From contig NZ_CP019239.1 of the NCBI RefSeq assembly GCF_001955715.1, forward strand, positions 1,674,001 through 1,738,000: 64,000 nt of DNA. The letters run 5' to 3'. Position 1 is the first letter of the stretch. Each line of letters begins with the position of its first letter. Below are positions 17,401-25,508 of this stretch, in pieces. A model generated the notes under the pieces. The model ran no database searches. It saw only the letters and a program-made list of their open reading frames with translations, and was not told the DNA's origin. Origin of the DNA: Rhodoferax saidenbachensis. Lineage in GTDB: Bacteria; Pseudomonadota; Gammaproteobacteria; Burkholderiales; Burkholderiaceae_C. A program made the translations under genes and the position numbers.

Positions 17401-17582
17401 GCTCCGTGTCCCCCGGCCGCTTTGCGGCCTCCTCCTTTTACCTGCGCAAAACGCACAGCCCGACTGATGCTGCGCGCAGTTTTGGTGTTCTTGCAGAAAT
17501 AACCAGACCTCCAGCGACGGGTATGGGGTAGGTGTTCTGCGTAGGTAAAAGGAGGAGGCCGAAGGCCGGGGGACACGGAGCA
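17401..17582. mobile_element. Inverted-repeat element between hpnC and hpnD (MITE-like)
   Basis: Left arm 17401-17445 and right arm 17540-17582 are inverted copies: both read GCTCCGTGTCCCCCGGCC, a short palindromic centre, then GGCCTCCTCCTTTTACCT. The arms also contain their own GGCC...GGCC palindrome. The 94-base core has no convincing gene. Weaker complementarity extends outward (CATGGG/CCCATG near 17363 and 17595). The size and symmetry resemble a miniature inverted-repeat element or a long REP-type structure. Confidence 0.7.
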
Positions 17583-17629
17583 GAGCGCCTGCCCCATGCC
17601 CGTTGCGGGCCAGCGAAGCAGTCGGCCGT

Positions 17630-18475
17630 TTACATCCAGACCGCGCGCCACAGCATCACGGGAAAATCCCACCACTTCAAGGTAGGCCGGGTTTGCAGGG
17701 TTGCAAAGTTCAGCGCCTCGATCTTGTCCAGAATGCGTAGCCCGCCTTGCACCACCAAGCGCAACTCCCAGCCTGCACGGCCGGGCACGGCGTGGACCAA
17801 TTCAGTGCCTTTTAGCATCTCAGCTCTTGCGGTACTTGCGCAAGCAGCTATCAATTGTGTAGCGGATTGATTCTGCTCGCGGGCCCACAACGCATCGGGA
17901 TGCACGCCAAAACGCGCGCACAGGTCTGACGGGAAATACAGACGCCCCCGGGGCAGGTCCACGCTGGGGTCCTGCCAGAAGTTGATCAGTTGCAGGGCGG
18001 TGCAGATGGCGTCGCTCTGGGCGAGTGATGCTGCGTCGGTCACGCCATAAAGATGCAGCAGCAGGCGCCCGACCGGGTTGGCGGAGCGGCGGCAGTAGTC
18101 CCACAGTTCGGCTTCGTCGCGGTAGCCGGCGCGGTCGCGGGTCTTTTCTACGTCCTGGACAAAGGCGTCCAGCAGGTCGTGCAGCAACGGGTGGGGCAGG
18201 GCGTGGGCCTGAATGGCCCACTGCAGGTGCGCAAACACCGGCGTCCAGCGCGGGCTGAAGTCCGGGCTGGCGGTGCAGGCGGCCTGCAGATCGGCGCGGT
18301 AGGCAGCCAGATCTGCCAGGCGCTGGGCGGGCAAGGCGTCGCCTTCGTCGGCCAGATCGTCGGCGGTGCGGGCAAAGTGGTAGATCGCGGCGATGGGCAC
18401 GCGCAAATGGGCCGGGCACAGGAACGAGGCGACAGGAAAATTTTCGTAATGCGCGATGGCGGGGGGGCTCTGCAT
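17630..18475 (-). CDS. hpnC: Hydroxysqualene synthase HpnC
   Basis: This 281-residue member of the squalene/phytoene synthase family converts presqualene diphosphate to hydroxysqualene. I use ATG 18475 (MQSPPAIAHYENFPVASFL), which matches the usual N-terminus; a longer start is open to 18538. Visible motifs are HFARTADDLADEGD (about residues 43-56) and QLINFWQDPSVDLPRGRLYFP (about 167-187; slightly altered second Asp-rich motif, as is normal for HpnC). A 54-bp dispersed element encodes SATQLIAACASTARAEML near residue 210. Confidence 0.92.
   Translation of the reverse strand: MQSPPAIAHYENFPVASFLCPAHLRVPIAAIYHFARTADDLADEGDALPAQRLADLAAYRADLQAACTASPDFSPRWTPVFAHLQWAIQAHALPHPLLHDLLDAFVQDVEKTRDRAGYRDEAELWDYCRRSANPVGRLLLHLYGVTDAASLAQSDAICTALQLINFWQDPSVDLPRGRLYFPSDLCARFGVHPDALWAREQNQSATQLIAACASTARAEMLKGTELVHAVPGRAGWELRLVVQGGLRILDKIEALNFATLQTRPTLKWWDFPVMLWRAVWM
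17810..17863 (-). repeat. 54-bp dispersed element, copy 3 (inside hpnC)
   Basis: Minus orientation, in the same sense as hpnC: GCTACACAATTGATAGC, then TGCTTGCGCA, then AGAGCTGAGATG. It is read with the first base of the element as codon position 1, the same frame as copy 6. Confidence 0.8.
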
Positions 18476-18555
18476 GGTGGCCCGATTCTGCCCGCAACTG
18501 AATTTGTGCCTGCCGAGGTTTTTTGGCTTGACAGGCATTGGTAATTACCCTAAAT

Positions 18556-18575
18556 TACTAACCAATTGGTCAGTA
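18556..18575. promoter_or_regulatory. TetR-type operator upstream of the RND efflux genes
   Basis: TACTAACCAATTGGTCAGTA is a 20-base dyad with a perfect ACCAATTGGT core and one mismatched pair. Its size and symmetry suit a TetR/AcrR dimer, the usual repressor of RND pumps. It lies between the divergent hpnC and adaptor genes, 82 bases before the adaptor ATG. No TetR gene is present in the window. Confidence 0.65.
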
Positions 18576-18657
18576 GCGATGTTTTTCCGGCTACTAACCA
18601 AGGCAAATTCCCCTCTCCCGGCCCACGCATTCCAGACGTATTTTGCGACCAATCACC

Positions 18658-19830
18658 ATGAACTTCCAATCCATTTCCACGGGGGCGACGCTGCTGGCAG
18701 CGGCGCTTGTGCTTACCGCATGCTCCAAAACAGCCCCGCCCGAGGAGCCTATCCGTGCGGTCAAGGTTATTACCGTGGGGGTGGACAGCATCCACTCTGG
18801 CGCCGAATACGCGGGTGAAGTGCGGGCCCGCGTGGAATCGCGCCTGGGCTTTCGGGTGGCAGGCAAGATCGTGCGCCGCCAGGCCGAACTGGGCCAGCGC
18901 GTGAAGGCCGGTGAGGTGCTGGCCCAGTTGGACCCGCAGGACTACAAGCTGGCCGCCGAAGCCGGCCGGGCGCAGGTGGCTGCTGCCGCCACCAACCGCG
19001 ACCTGGCCGCTGCGGATTTCAAGCGCTACAAGGAACTGCGCGACCAGAATTTCATCAGCGGCGCCGAACTGGAGCGCCGCGAGACCACGCTGAAAGCCGC
19101 CCAGGCCCAGTTGGACCAGGCGCAGGCCCAGTTGTCCAGCCAGGGCAACCAGGCGGCCTACACCACGCTGGTGGCCGATGTGTCGGGTGTGGTGACCTCG
19201 GTGGACGCCGAACCTGGTCAGGTGGTGGCTGCCGGCACGCCGGTGGTGCGCATTGCACAGGACGGCCCACGCGATGTGTTGTTCTCGGTACCTGAAGACA
19301 AGGTAGCGCTCATCAAAGCCGGTTCTGGCGTGGACGTGAAGGTTTGGGCGGCCAACACTGTGTTCAAAGGTGTGGTGCGCGAAGTGGCGGCCAGTGCCGA
19401 CCCGGTGACACGCACTTTTGGTGTGAAGGTGTCGCTGGAATCGAAGGATGCGGTGGCGCTGGGCACCACGGTGTCGGTCGTGCCGCAGGCTTTCGACCGC
19501 GGTGGTGTGCAGGTCATCAAGCTGCCTACCAGCGCGTTGGTGCAAAGCGGCAAGTCCACGGCGGTGTGGGTGCTGGACAGTGCCAACATGACCGTGAAGT
19601 TGCAACCTATCGCTGTGGCTACGGCCGATGGCAATGAGGCGGTGGTGGCTGATGGCCTGCAGCCCGGCGTGCAGGTGGTGATTGCGGGTGTGCATGTGTT
19701 GTCACCCGGCCAGAAGGTCACCGTTTATAAGGCAAAAGGGCCTGTAGCCCCCGCGGATGCTGCGCAAGCAGCTCCTGAAACCGTAGCGCCTGCGGTGGCC
19801 AAGGCTGCCAGCGAAACCGCTGCGAAGTGA
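18658..19830 (+). CDS. RND efflux periplasmic adaptor (membrane fusion lipoprotein)
   Basis: This 390-residue adaptor is read from ATG 18658 (MNFQSISTGATLL). Residues 10-23 end in a lipobox (VLTACSK), so it should be lipidated at Cys. Then come a lipoyl-like half (GFRVAGKIVRRQAELGQRVK, AGEVLAQLDPQDY), an alpha-hairpin rich in Ala/Gln (about residues 100-165), the second lipoyl half (SGVVTSVDAEPGQVVAAGTP) and a beta-barrel. The C-terminal tail (KGPVAPADAAQAAPETVAP) is partly encoded by a 54-bp element. It pairs with the RND permease seven bases downstream; no outer-membrane channel gene follows. Confidence 0.92.
   Translation: MNFQSISTGATLLAAALVLTACSKTAPPEEPIRAVKVITVGVDSIHSGAEYAGEVRARVESRLGFRVAGKIVRRQAELGQRVKAGEVLAQLDPQDYKLAAEAGRAQVAAAATNRDLAAADFKRYKELRDQNFISGAELERRETTLKAAQAQLDQAQAQLSSQGNQAAYTTLVADVSGVVTSVDAEPGQVVAAGTPVVRIAQDGPRDVLFSVPEDKVALIKAGSGVDVKVWAANTVFKGVVREVAASADPVTRTFGVKVSLESKDAVALGTTVSVVPQAFDRGGVQVIKLPTSALVQSGKSTAVWVLDSANMTVKLQPIAVATADGNEAVVADGLQPGVQVVIAGVHVLSPGQKVTVYKAKGPVAPADAAQAAPETVAPAVAKAASETAAK
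19734..19787 (-). repeat. 54-bp dispersed element, copy 4 (inside the RND adaptor gene)
   Basis: Minus orientation: GCTACGGTTTCAGGAGC, TGCTTGCGCA, GGGCTACAGGCC. The gene reads it in reverse, in the same frame as copy 2, giving PETVA here and PETIA in hpnE. Confidence 0.8.
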
Positions 19831-19837
19831 GGTGCGT

Positions 19838-22800
19838 ATGAACCTCGACGAACCGAAACCAGGTTTCAACCTCTCCAAATGGGCGCTGGACCACCCCGCG
19901 CTCACGCGCTACCTGATGATCGTGCTGTTGTTGCTGGGAGTAGCCTCCTACTTCCAGTTAGGGCAGGACGAAGACCCGCCGTTCACCTTCCGCGCCATGG
20001 TGGTACGCACCTACTGGCCGGGTGCCACGGCGCAGCAAGTGGCCGAGCAAGTCACCGACAAGATCGAGCGCACCCTGCAAGAGGTGCCCTATGCCGACAA
20101 GATCCGCAGCTATTCCAAGCCCGGTGAGTCGCAAATCATTTTCCAGATCAAGGACTCCAGCAAACCTGCGGATGTGGCCAACGTCTGGTACAGCGTGCGC
20201 AAGAAGGTGGGCGACATCCGCGGCACCTTGCCGGGTGGCGTGGTGGGCCCCTTCTTCAACGACGATTTTGGTGATGTGTATGGCGTGATCTACGCGCTGG
20301 AGGCCGATGGCTTCAACTACGCAGAGCTCAAAACCTTTGCCGACGATGTGCGCCAGCGCCTGCTGCGTGTGCCTGATGTGGCCAAGGTGGAGCTGTTCGG
20401 TGCGCAGGACGAGAAGCTGTACATCGAAATCTCGCAAAAACGCCTGTCCCAGCTCGGGCTGGATATGAACCAGGTGTTGGCCCAACTGGGTCAGCAAAAC
20501 GCGGTGGAGTCGGCCGGCGCCGTGCAAACCCCGCTGGACGTGGTGCAGGTGCGCGTGGGTGGCCAGTTCAACCGCGTGGAAGAGTTGCAGGCCATGCCTA
20601 TCCGTGGTGCCTCGGGCAACCAGTTGCAGCTCAAGGACATTGCCACCATCGCCAAGGGGTATGTGGACCCACCTTCTGTGAAGGTGCACCACCAGGGCAA
20701 GGAAGTGATTGCCCTGGGCGTCTCCATGACCAAGGGCGGCGACATCATTGCGCTGGGCCATTCGCTGGAGTCCGTCTTCAAGGGCATAGAGAAAGACCTG
20801 CCGGCCGGCATCAAGCTGGTGCAGCTGCAGGATCAGCCCAAGTCCGTATCCACCTCGGTGGGCGAGTTTGTGCGGGTGCTGATCGAGGCCGTGGTCATCG
20901 TGCTGGCGGTGAGCTTTATTGCGCTGGGCCTGCACAAGCGCCCTGGCAACAATCCGCTGTGGAAGCGCTGGATACTGGACATCCGTCCTGGTTTGGTGGT
21001 GGGCATCACCATTCCGCTGGTGCTGGCCGTGACCTTCCTCGGTATGTATTACTGGGGCATTGGCCTGCACAAGATATCGCTGGGCTCGCTCATCATCGCG
21101 TTGGGCCTGTTGGTGGATGACGCCATCATTGCGGTGGAAATGATGGTGCGCAAGATGGAGGAGGGTTACGACAAGGTACGCGCAGCCACCTTTGCCTACG
21201 AAGTGACTGCCATGCCCATGCTGACCGGCACGCTGATTACGGCCGTGGGCTTCTTGCCCATCGGACTGGCCAAGTCCACCACGGGTGAGTACACCTACGC
21301 CATCTTCGCGGTGACGGTGCTGGCATTGATTTTGAGCTGGTTTGTGTCGGTGTACTTTGTGCCTTACCTGGGCACGCTGCTGCTCAAGGAACACAAACAC
21401 CATGCGGGCGAAGAATCGGTTCACACCGAGCACTTTGACACGCCGTTTTACAACATCTTCCGCAAAACGGTGAACTGGTGCGTGCAGCACCGCTGGCTCA
21501 CTATTGGCGCCACCATTCTGGTGTTTGCCCTGGGCATCGTCGGCATGGGTAAGGTGCAGCAGCAGTTTTTTCCGGACTCCAGCCGCCCCGAAGTGTTGGT
21601 GGACATCTGGTTCCCCGAAGGCACGTCGTTTGCGGCCAACCAGGAAGTCACACAACGTGTCGAGAAGCGCTTGATGCAGGAAGAGGGTGTCAACACCGTC
21701 AGCACCTGGATTGGCTCGGGCGTGCCGCGCTTCTACCTGCCGCTGGACCAGGTGTTCCCGCAGACCAACGTATCGCAGTTCATCATCATCCCCAAGGATT
21801 TGAAGGTGCGTGAATCGCTGCGCGTGAAACTGCCCGCGCTGTTGGCCACCGAATTCCCCGAGGTGCGTGGCCGCGTGAAGCTGCTGCCCAACGGCCCGCC
21901 CGTGCCCTACCCGGTGCAGTTCCGCGTGGTCGGCCCTGATCCGATCGCGCTGCGGGAGCGCGCTGATGAGGTCAAGGCGGTCATGCGCGCCAGCTCCAAC
22001 ACGCGCGGCGTGAATGACAATTGGAACGAGTCGATCAAGGTGCTGCGTCTGGATGTGGACCAGGCCAAGGCACGTGCTTTGGGCGTCAGCAGTCAGTCCA
22101 TCGCCCAGGCCTCCAAGACGATTCTGTCCGGCACCACGGTGGGCCAGTACCGCGAAGGTGACAAACTCATCGACATCGTGCTGCGTCAGCCGCTGGACGA
22201 GCGCAATGCCATCACCGACATTGCCAACGCCTACCTGCCTACGGCCAGCGGCAAGTCGATCCCGCTCACACAGATCGCCAAGCCGGTGTTCACCTGGGAG
22301 CCTGGTGTGATGTGGCGCGAGAACCGTGACTACGCCATCACCGTGCAAGGCGACATCGTGGAAGGCCTGCAGGGCGCCACCGTGACTGCAGAACTGCAAC
22401 CCAAGCTCAAAGCCTTGGAAGCGCAGTGGCACAAGGCGGGTTACCAGGGTTACGCCATCCAGGTGGCGGGTGCTGTGGAGGAAAGCTCCAAAGGCTCAGC
22501 CTCCATCGTGGCGGGTATTCCCATCATGCTGTTCCTGACATTCACGTTGCTGATGCTGCAGTTGCATAGCTTCAGCCGGGCGCTGCTGGTGTTCATCACC
22601 GGACCGCTGGGTATTGCCGGTGTGGCAGGTGCGCTGATCCTGCTGGGTCGTCCGTTTGGTTTCGTGGCGCTGCTGGGTGTCATTGCCCTGATGGGCATGA
22701 TCCAGCGCAACTCGGTGATCCTGATCGACCAGATTGAGCAGGACCGTGCCAATGGCATCCCGGCCTGGGACGCGATCGTGGAGTCGGCCGTGCGGCGTCT

Positions 22801-22993
22801 GCGCCCCATTGTGCTGACGGCCGCGGCCGCGGTGCTGGCCATGATTCCGCTGTCCCGCTCGGTCTTCTGGGGCCCTATGGCGGTCGCCATCATGGGTGGC
22901 CTGATCGTTGCCACGGTGCTGACATTGCTGGCGCTGCCGGCGATGTATGCCGCATGGTTTCGCGTGAAGCGCGAAACACCGGCATCTGCATAA
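19838..22993 (+). CDS. RND family efflux permease (AcrB/MexF-like)
   Basis: This 1051-residue inner-membrane proton antiporter begins at ATG 19838, with GAGG six bases upstream; a GTG two codons earlier is possible. It shows the RND layout: first helix TRYLMIVLLLLGVASY, large periplasmic loop (about residues 40-340), the helix-4 proton-relay pair in GLLVDDAIIAVEMMV, a second loop (about 560-870) and the last helices with GVIALMGMIQRNSVILIDQI. It exports drugs or toxic organics with the adaptor upstream. The last 13 codons are duplicated just downstream as part of a 78-bp tandem repeat. Confidence 0.93.
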   Translation: MNLDEPKPGFNLSKWALDHPALTRYLMIVLLLLGVASYFQLGQDEDPPFTFRAMVVRTYWPGATAQQVAEQVTDKIERTLQEVPYADKIRSYSKPGESQIIFQIKDSSKPADVANVWYSVRKKVGDIRGTLPGGVVGPFFNDDFGDVYGVIYALEADGFNYAELKTFADDVRQRLLRVPDVAKVELFGAQDEKLYIEISQKRLSQLGLDMNQVLAQLGQQNAVESAGAVQTPLDVVQVRVGGQFNRVEELQAMPIRGASGNQLQLKDIATIAKGYVDPPSVKVHHQGKEVIALGVSMTKGGDIIALGHSLESVFKGIEKDLPAGIKLVQLQDQPKSVSTSVGEFVRVLIEAVVIVLAVSFIALGLHKRPGNNPLWKRWILDIRPGLVVGITIPLVLAVTFLGMYYWGIGLHKISLGSLIIALGLLVDDAIIAVEMMVRKMEEGYDKVRAATFAYEVTAMPMLTGTLITAVGFLPIGLAKSTTGEYTYAIFAVTVLALILSWFVSVYFVPYLGTLLLKEHKHHAGEESVHTEHFDTPFYNIFRKTVNWCVQHRWLTIGATILVFALGIVGMGKVQQQFFPDSSRPEVLVDIWFPEGTSFAANQEVTQRVEKRLMQEEGVNTVSTWIGSGVPRFYLPLDQVFPQTNVSQFIIIPKDLKVRESLRVKLPALLATEFPEVRGRVKLLPNGPPVPYPVQFRVVGPDPIALRERADEVKAVMRASSNTRGVNDNWNESIKVLRLDVDQAKARALGVSSQSIAQASKTILSGTTVGQYREGDKLIDIVLRQPLDERNAITDIANAYLPTASGKSIPLTQIAKPVFTWEPGVMWRENRDYAITVQGDIVEGLQGATVTAELQPKLKALEAQWHKAGYQGYAIQVAGAVEESSKGSASIVAGIPIMLFLTFTLLMLQLHSFSRALLVFITGPLGIAGVAGALILLGRPFGFVALLGVIALMGMIQRNSVILIDQIEQDRANGIPAWDAIVESAVRRLRPIVLTAAAAVLAMIPLSRSVFWGPMAVAIMGGLIVATVLTLLALPAMYAAWFRVKRETPASA

Positions 22994-23110
22994 AGTCCGC
23001 ACTGCGGGTCAGCGCGCAGCGCCAGACCCGTCTGGTTTCGTGTGAAGCGCGAAACACCGGCGTCTTCATAAAATCCGCCCGGCCGGTCAGCGCGTAGCGC
23101 CAGACCGGCT
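22955..23110 (+). repeat. Two tandem 78-bp repeats spanning the end of the RND gene
   Basis: Unit 1 is 22955-23032 and unit 2 is 23033-23110; a third begins (TGGTT at 23111) and stops. Unit 1 contains the real end of the permease gene; unit 2 repeats it out of use (TGGTTTCGTGTGAAGCGCGA). Each unit ends in a hairpin GGTCAGCGCG...GCGCCAGACC. The outer stem bases differ between units but stay paired (GGGTC/GACCC versus CCGGTC/GACCGG). Confidence 0.9.
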
Positions 23111-23171
23111 TGGTTCAGGGTAAAGAAAGAGGCGCCCGCAGCAGGTTAAAATAGCGGGTTGACCAATTTCT

Positions 23172-23227
23172 GATGGGTGGTCAGGCACTGGATTCCAATC
23201 CATGCCCGCCACCCATTTTGTTTTTTT
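23172..23227 (+). terminator. Terminator-like hairpin directly in front of tRNA-Leu
   Basis: ATGGGTGG (from 23173) pairs with CCACCCAT (23209-23216), enclosing a second hairpin TGGATTCCAATCCA, followed by TTTGTTTTTTT. It most simply ends the RND transcript, but the T-run abuts the tRNA, so the tRNA precursor may cross it. A possible -10 (TAAAAT) lies at 23147. Confidence 0.7.
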
Positions 23228-23314
23228 GCGCGGGTGGCGAAATTGGTAGACGCACCAGGTTTAGGTCCTGACGGTGGCAACACTGTGGGGGTTCGAGTCC
23301 CCCCCCGCGCACCA
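23228..23314 (+). tRNA. tRNA-Leu (anticodon UAG)
   Basis: The 7-bp acceptor stem GCGCGGG/CCCGCGC closes. The D-arm contains AATTGGTAGACGC, the anticodon loop TTTAGGT has anticodon TAG, there is the long variable arm of a class II tRNA, the T-arm is GGGGTTCGAGTCCCC, and the encoded end is ACCA. It is 24 bases before tig. Confidence 0.95.
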
Positions 23315-23338
23315 CGTATTTGTATTTAGGAGACGCAT

Positions 23339-24649
23339 ATGTCCGTTACCGTTGAAACTCTGGAAAAGCTGGAGCGAAAAATCACTTTGACCCTGCCCGT
23401 GGGCGTTATCCAGACGGAAGTGGACTCGCGTCTGCGCAAGCTGGCCCGCACCGTGAAGATGGACGGTTTCCGTCCCGGCAAGGTGCCCATGAACGTTGTG
23501 GCCCAGCGCTACGGCTATTCCGTGCACTACGAAGTGATGAACGACAAGGTCGGCGAAGCTTTCGCTACCGCCGCCAACGAAGCCAAGCTGCGCGTGGCCG
23601 GCCAGCCCCGTATCACCGAGAGCGAAGCCTCTCCCGAAGGCCAGATGGCTTTCGACGCCGTGTTTGAAGTGTTCCCCGAAGTCAAGATTGCCGATCTGGC
23701 GACTGCCGAAGTCGAAAAGCTGGCCACCGAAGTGACCGATGCTGCGATCGACAAGACCGTTGAAATCCTGCGCAAGCAGCGCCGTACCTTCGCCCAGCGT
23801 GCTCAAGACGCCGCTGCGCAAGACACCGACCGCGTGACCGTGGACTTCGAAGGCAAGATCGACGGTGAACCGTTCGAAGGTGGCAAGGCCTCTGACTTCC
23901 AGTTCATCCTGGGCGACGGCCAGATGCTGAAAGAATTTGAAGACGCGACCCGTGGCATGAAGTCCGGCGAAAGCAAGACTTTCCCCCTGGCATTCCCCGC
24001 CGAATACCACGGCAAGGACGTTGCCGGCAAGACTGCCGACTTCCTGGTGACCCTGAAGAAGATCGAAGCTGCGCATCTGCCCGAAGTGGACGGCGCCCTG
24101 GCCAAGGCCCTGGGTATTGCGGAAGCCACCGTAGAAGGCCTGCGCGCCGACATCCGCAAGAACCTGGACCGCGAAGTCAAATACCGCCTGCTGGCCCGCA
24201 ACAAACAAGGTGTCATGGACGCCCTGATTGCCAAGGCCGAACTCGACCTGCCCAAGTCCAGCGTGCAAGCCGAACTGGACCGCATGATCGAAAGCGCGCG
24301 CGCCGACCTGAAGCAGCGTGGCATCAAGGACGCCGACAAGGCGCCGATTCCTGATGACATCTTCCGTCCCCAAGCCGAGCGCCGCGTGCGTCTGGGCCTG
24401 GTGGTGGCCGAACTGGTGCGTGCCAACAACCTGCAAGCCAAGCCCGAGCAGATCAAGGCCCACATCGACGAACTGGCTGCCAGCTACGAAAAACCGGCTG
24501 ATGTGGTGCGTTGGTACTACGGCGACAACCGCCGTATGGCCGAAGTGGAAGCCATCGTCATCGAAAACAACGTGACCGAGTTCGTGTTGTCCAAAGCCAA
24601 GGTGTCCGAAAAGGCTATGTCCTTTGACGACCTGATGGCACAGAACTAA
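23339..24649 (+). CDS. tig: Trigger factor
   Basis: This 436-residue ribosome-associated chaperone and prolyl isomerase has AGGAG before ATG 23339. The N-terminal ribosome-binding domain includes the signature FRPGKVPMNVVAQRYG (residues 41-56). The PPIase domain follows (DTDRVTVDFEGKIDGEPFEG, about 160-180, and FPLAFPAEYHGKDVAGK), then the helical C-terminal arms. It heads the tig-clpP-clpX-lon block, a standard arrangement that groups folding of new chains with degradation. Confidence 0.97.
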   Translation: MSVTVETLEKLERKITLTLPVGVIQTEVDSRLRKLARTVKMDGFRPGKVPMNVVAQRYGYSVHYEVMNDKVGEAFATAANEAKLRVAGQPRITESEASPEGQMAFDAVFEVFPEVKIADLATAEVEKLATEVTDAAIDKTVEILRKQRRTFAQRAQDAAAQDTDRVTVDFEGKIDGEPFEGGKASDFQFILGDGQMLKEFEDATRGMKSGESKTFPLAFPAEYHGKDVAGKTADFLVTLKKIEAAHLPEVDGALAKALGIAEATVEGLRADIRKNLDREVKYRLLARNKQGVMDALIAKAELDLPKSSVQAELDRMIESARADLKQRGIKDADKAPIPDDIFRPQAERRVRLGLVVAELVRANNLQAKPEQIKAHIDELAASYEKPADVVRWYYGDNRRMAEVEAIVIENNVTEFVLSKAKVSEKAMSFDDLMAQN

Positions 24650-24670
24650 AGCGTTTTGAGTTTTTAAGTC

Positions 24671-24722
24671 AATGGGGGTGGTGTGCGGATTGAACTCCTG
24701 CATACCAGCCCCATTTGTTTTG
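24671..24722 (+). terminator. Terminator-like hairpin after tig
   Basis: AATGGGG/CCCCATT with an adjoining TGGT/ACCA pair encloses a loop of about 20 bases, followed by TTGTTTT. It may give partial termination between tig and clpP. Confidence 0.6.
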
Positions 24723-24759
24723 GGTAAAGTCGCATTTATTCAACCTCTGGAGCCATTTC

Positions 24760-25407
24760 ATGTACAAAAACCAAACTGACAGTATCCCGTTCGGCGCGTA
24801 CGATTCCATTCAAACCGAGGGTTTGGGGCTTGTACCCATGGTGATTGAGCAATCGGGCCGTGGCGAGCGCTCGTATGACATCTACTCGCGTTTGCTCAAG
24901 GAACGCGTGATTTTCCTCGTCGGCCCGGTCGAAGACTACATGGCCAATCTGGTGGTCGCCCAGTTGCTTTTTCTGGAAAGCGAAAATCCGGACAAAGACA
25001 TTTCCCTCTACATCAACTCACCGGGTGGCTCTGTCAGTGCTGGTCTGGCGATTTTTGACACCATGAACTTCATCAAGCCCGATGTGTCAACCCTGTGCAC
25101 GGGTATGTCTGCCAGCATGGGCTCGTTCCTGTTGGCTGCCGGTGCCAAGGGCAAGCGTTTTGCATTGCCCAATTCCAGCGTCATGATTCACCAACCTTCA
25201 GGTGGCGCGCGCGGGATGGCGAGCGATATTGAAATTTCCGCACGGGAAATTCTGAAAACCCGCGAACAGCTCAATAAAATCTATGCGGAACGCACGGGCC
25301 AGCCGATCGAAAAGATTGCGCGGGACATGGAGCGCGATTACTGGTTGTCGGCCAACGAGGCCAAAGAGTATGGCCTGGTGGACCACGTGATCGCCAAGCG
25401 CCCTTAA
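24760..25407 (+). CDS. clpP: ATP-dependent Clp protease, proteolytic subunit
   Basis: This 215-residue protein is read from ATG 24760 ([16 protein letters not shown]); an upstream in-frame start is not needed. The catalytic Ser is in [20 protein letters not shown], the catalytic His in [15 protein letters not shown], and the Asp follows in the [15 protein letters not shown] region. It forms the two-ring tetradecamer that works with ClpX (next gene) and with ClpA (encoded at 54872) in the cytoplasm. Confidence 0.97.
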   Translation: MYKNQTDSIPFGAYDSIQTEGLGLVPMVIEQSGRGERSYDIYSRLLKERVIFLVGPVEDYMANLVVAQLLFLESENPDKDISLYINSPGGSVSAGLAIFDTMNFIKPDVSTLCTGMSASMGSFLLAAGAKGKRFALPNSSVMIHQPSGGARGMASDIEISAREILKTREQLNKIYAERTGQPIEKIARDMERDYWLSANEAKEYGLVDHVIAKRP

Positions 25408-25430
25408 GCGGATTCGCGAAAGCATCTCCC

Positions 25431-25465
25431 AACGGTGCCCTCCTGGCGGAACGGCACCGTTTTTA
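25431..25465 (+). terminator. Rho-independent terminator between clpP and clpX
   Basis: AACGGTGCC and GGCACCGTT form a nine-base stem followed by a T-run. Since it lies 44 bases before clpX, clpX may partly use its own promoter or readthrough. Confidence 0.8.
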
Positions 25466-25508
25466 TTTGGTTATCATTGAGCAACTTAGCGGAAAAGGCA
25501 GTCTCCCC

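Noticed and set aside
17370..17675. 101-codon minus-strand frame through the inverted-repeat element
   Set aside because: The frame is produced by the repeat arms themselves; it has no family features and a poor start.
19958..22432. 824-codon minus-strand open frame
   Set aside because: It is antisense to the RND permease, His/Gln-rich with no membrane helices or motifs.
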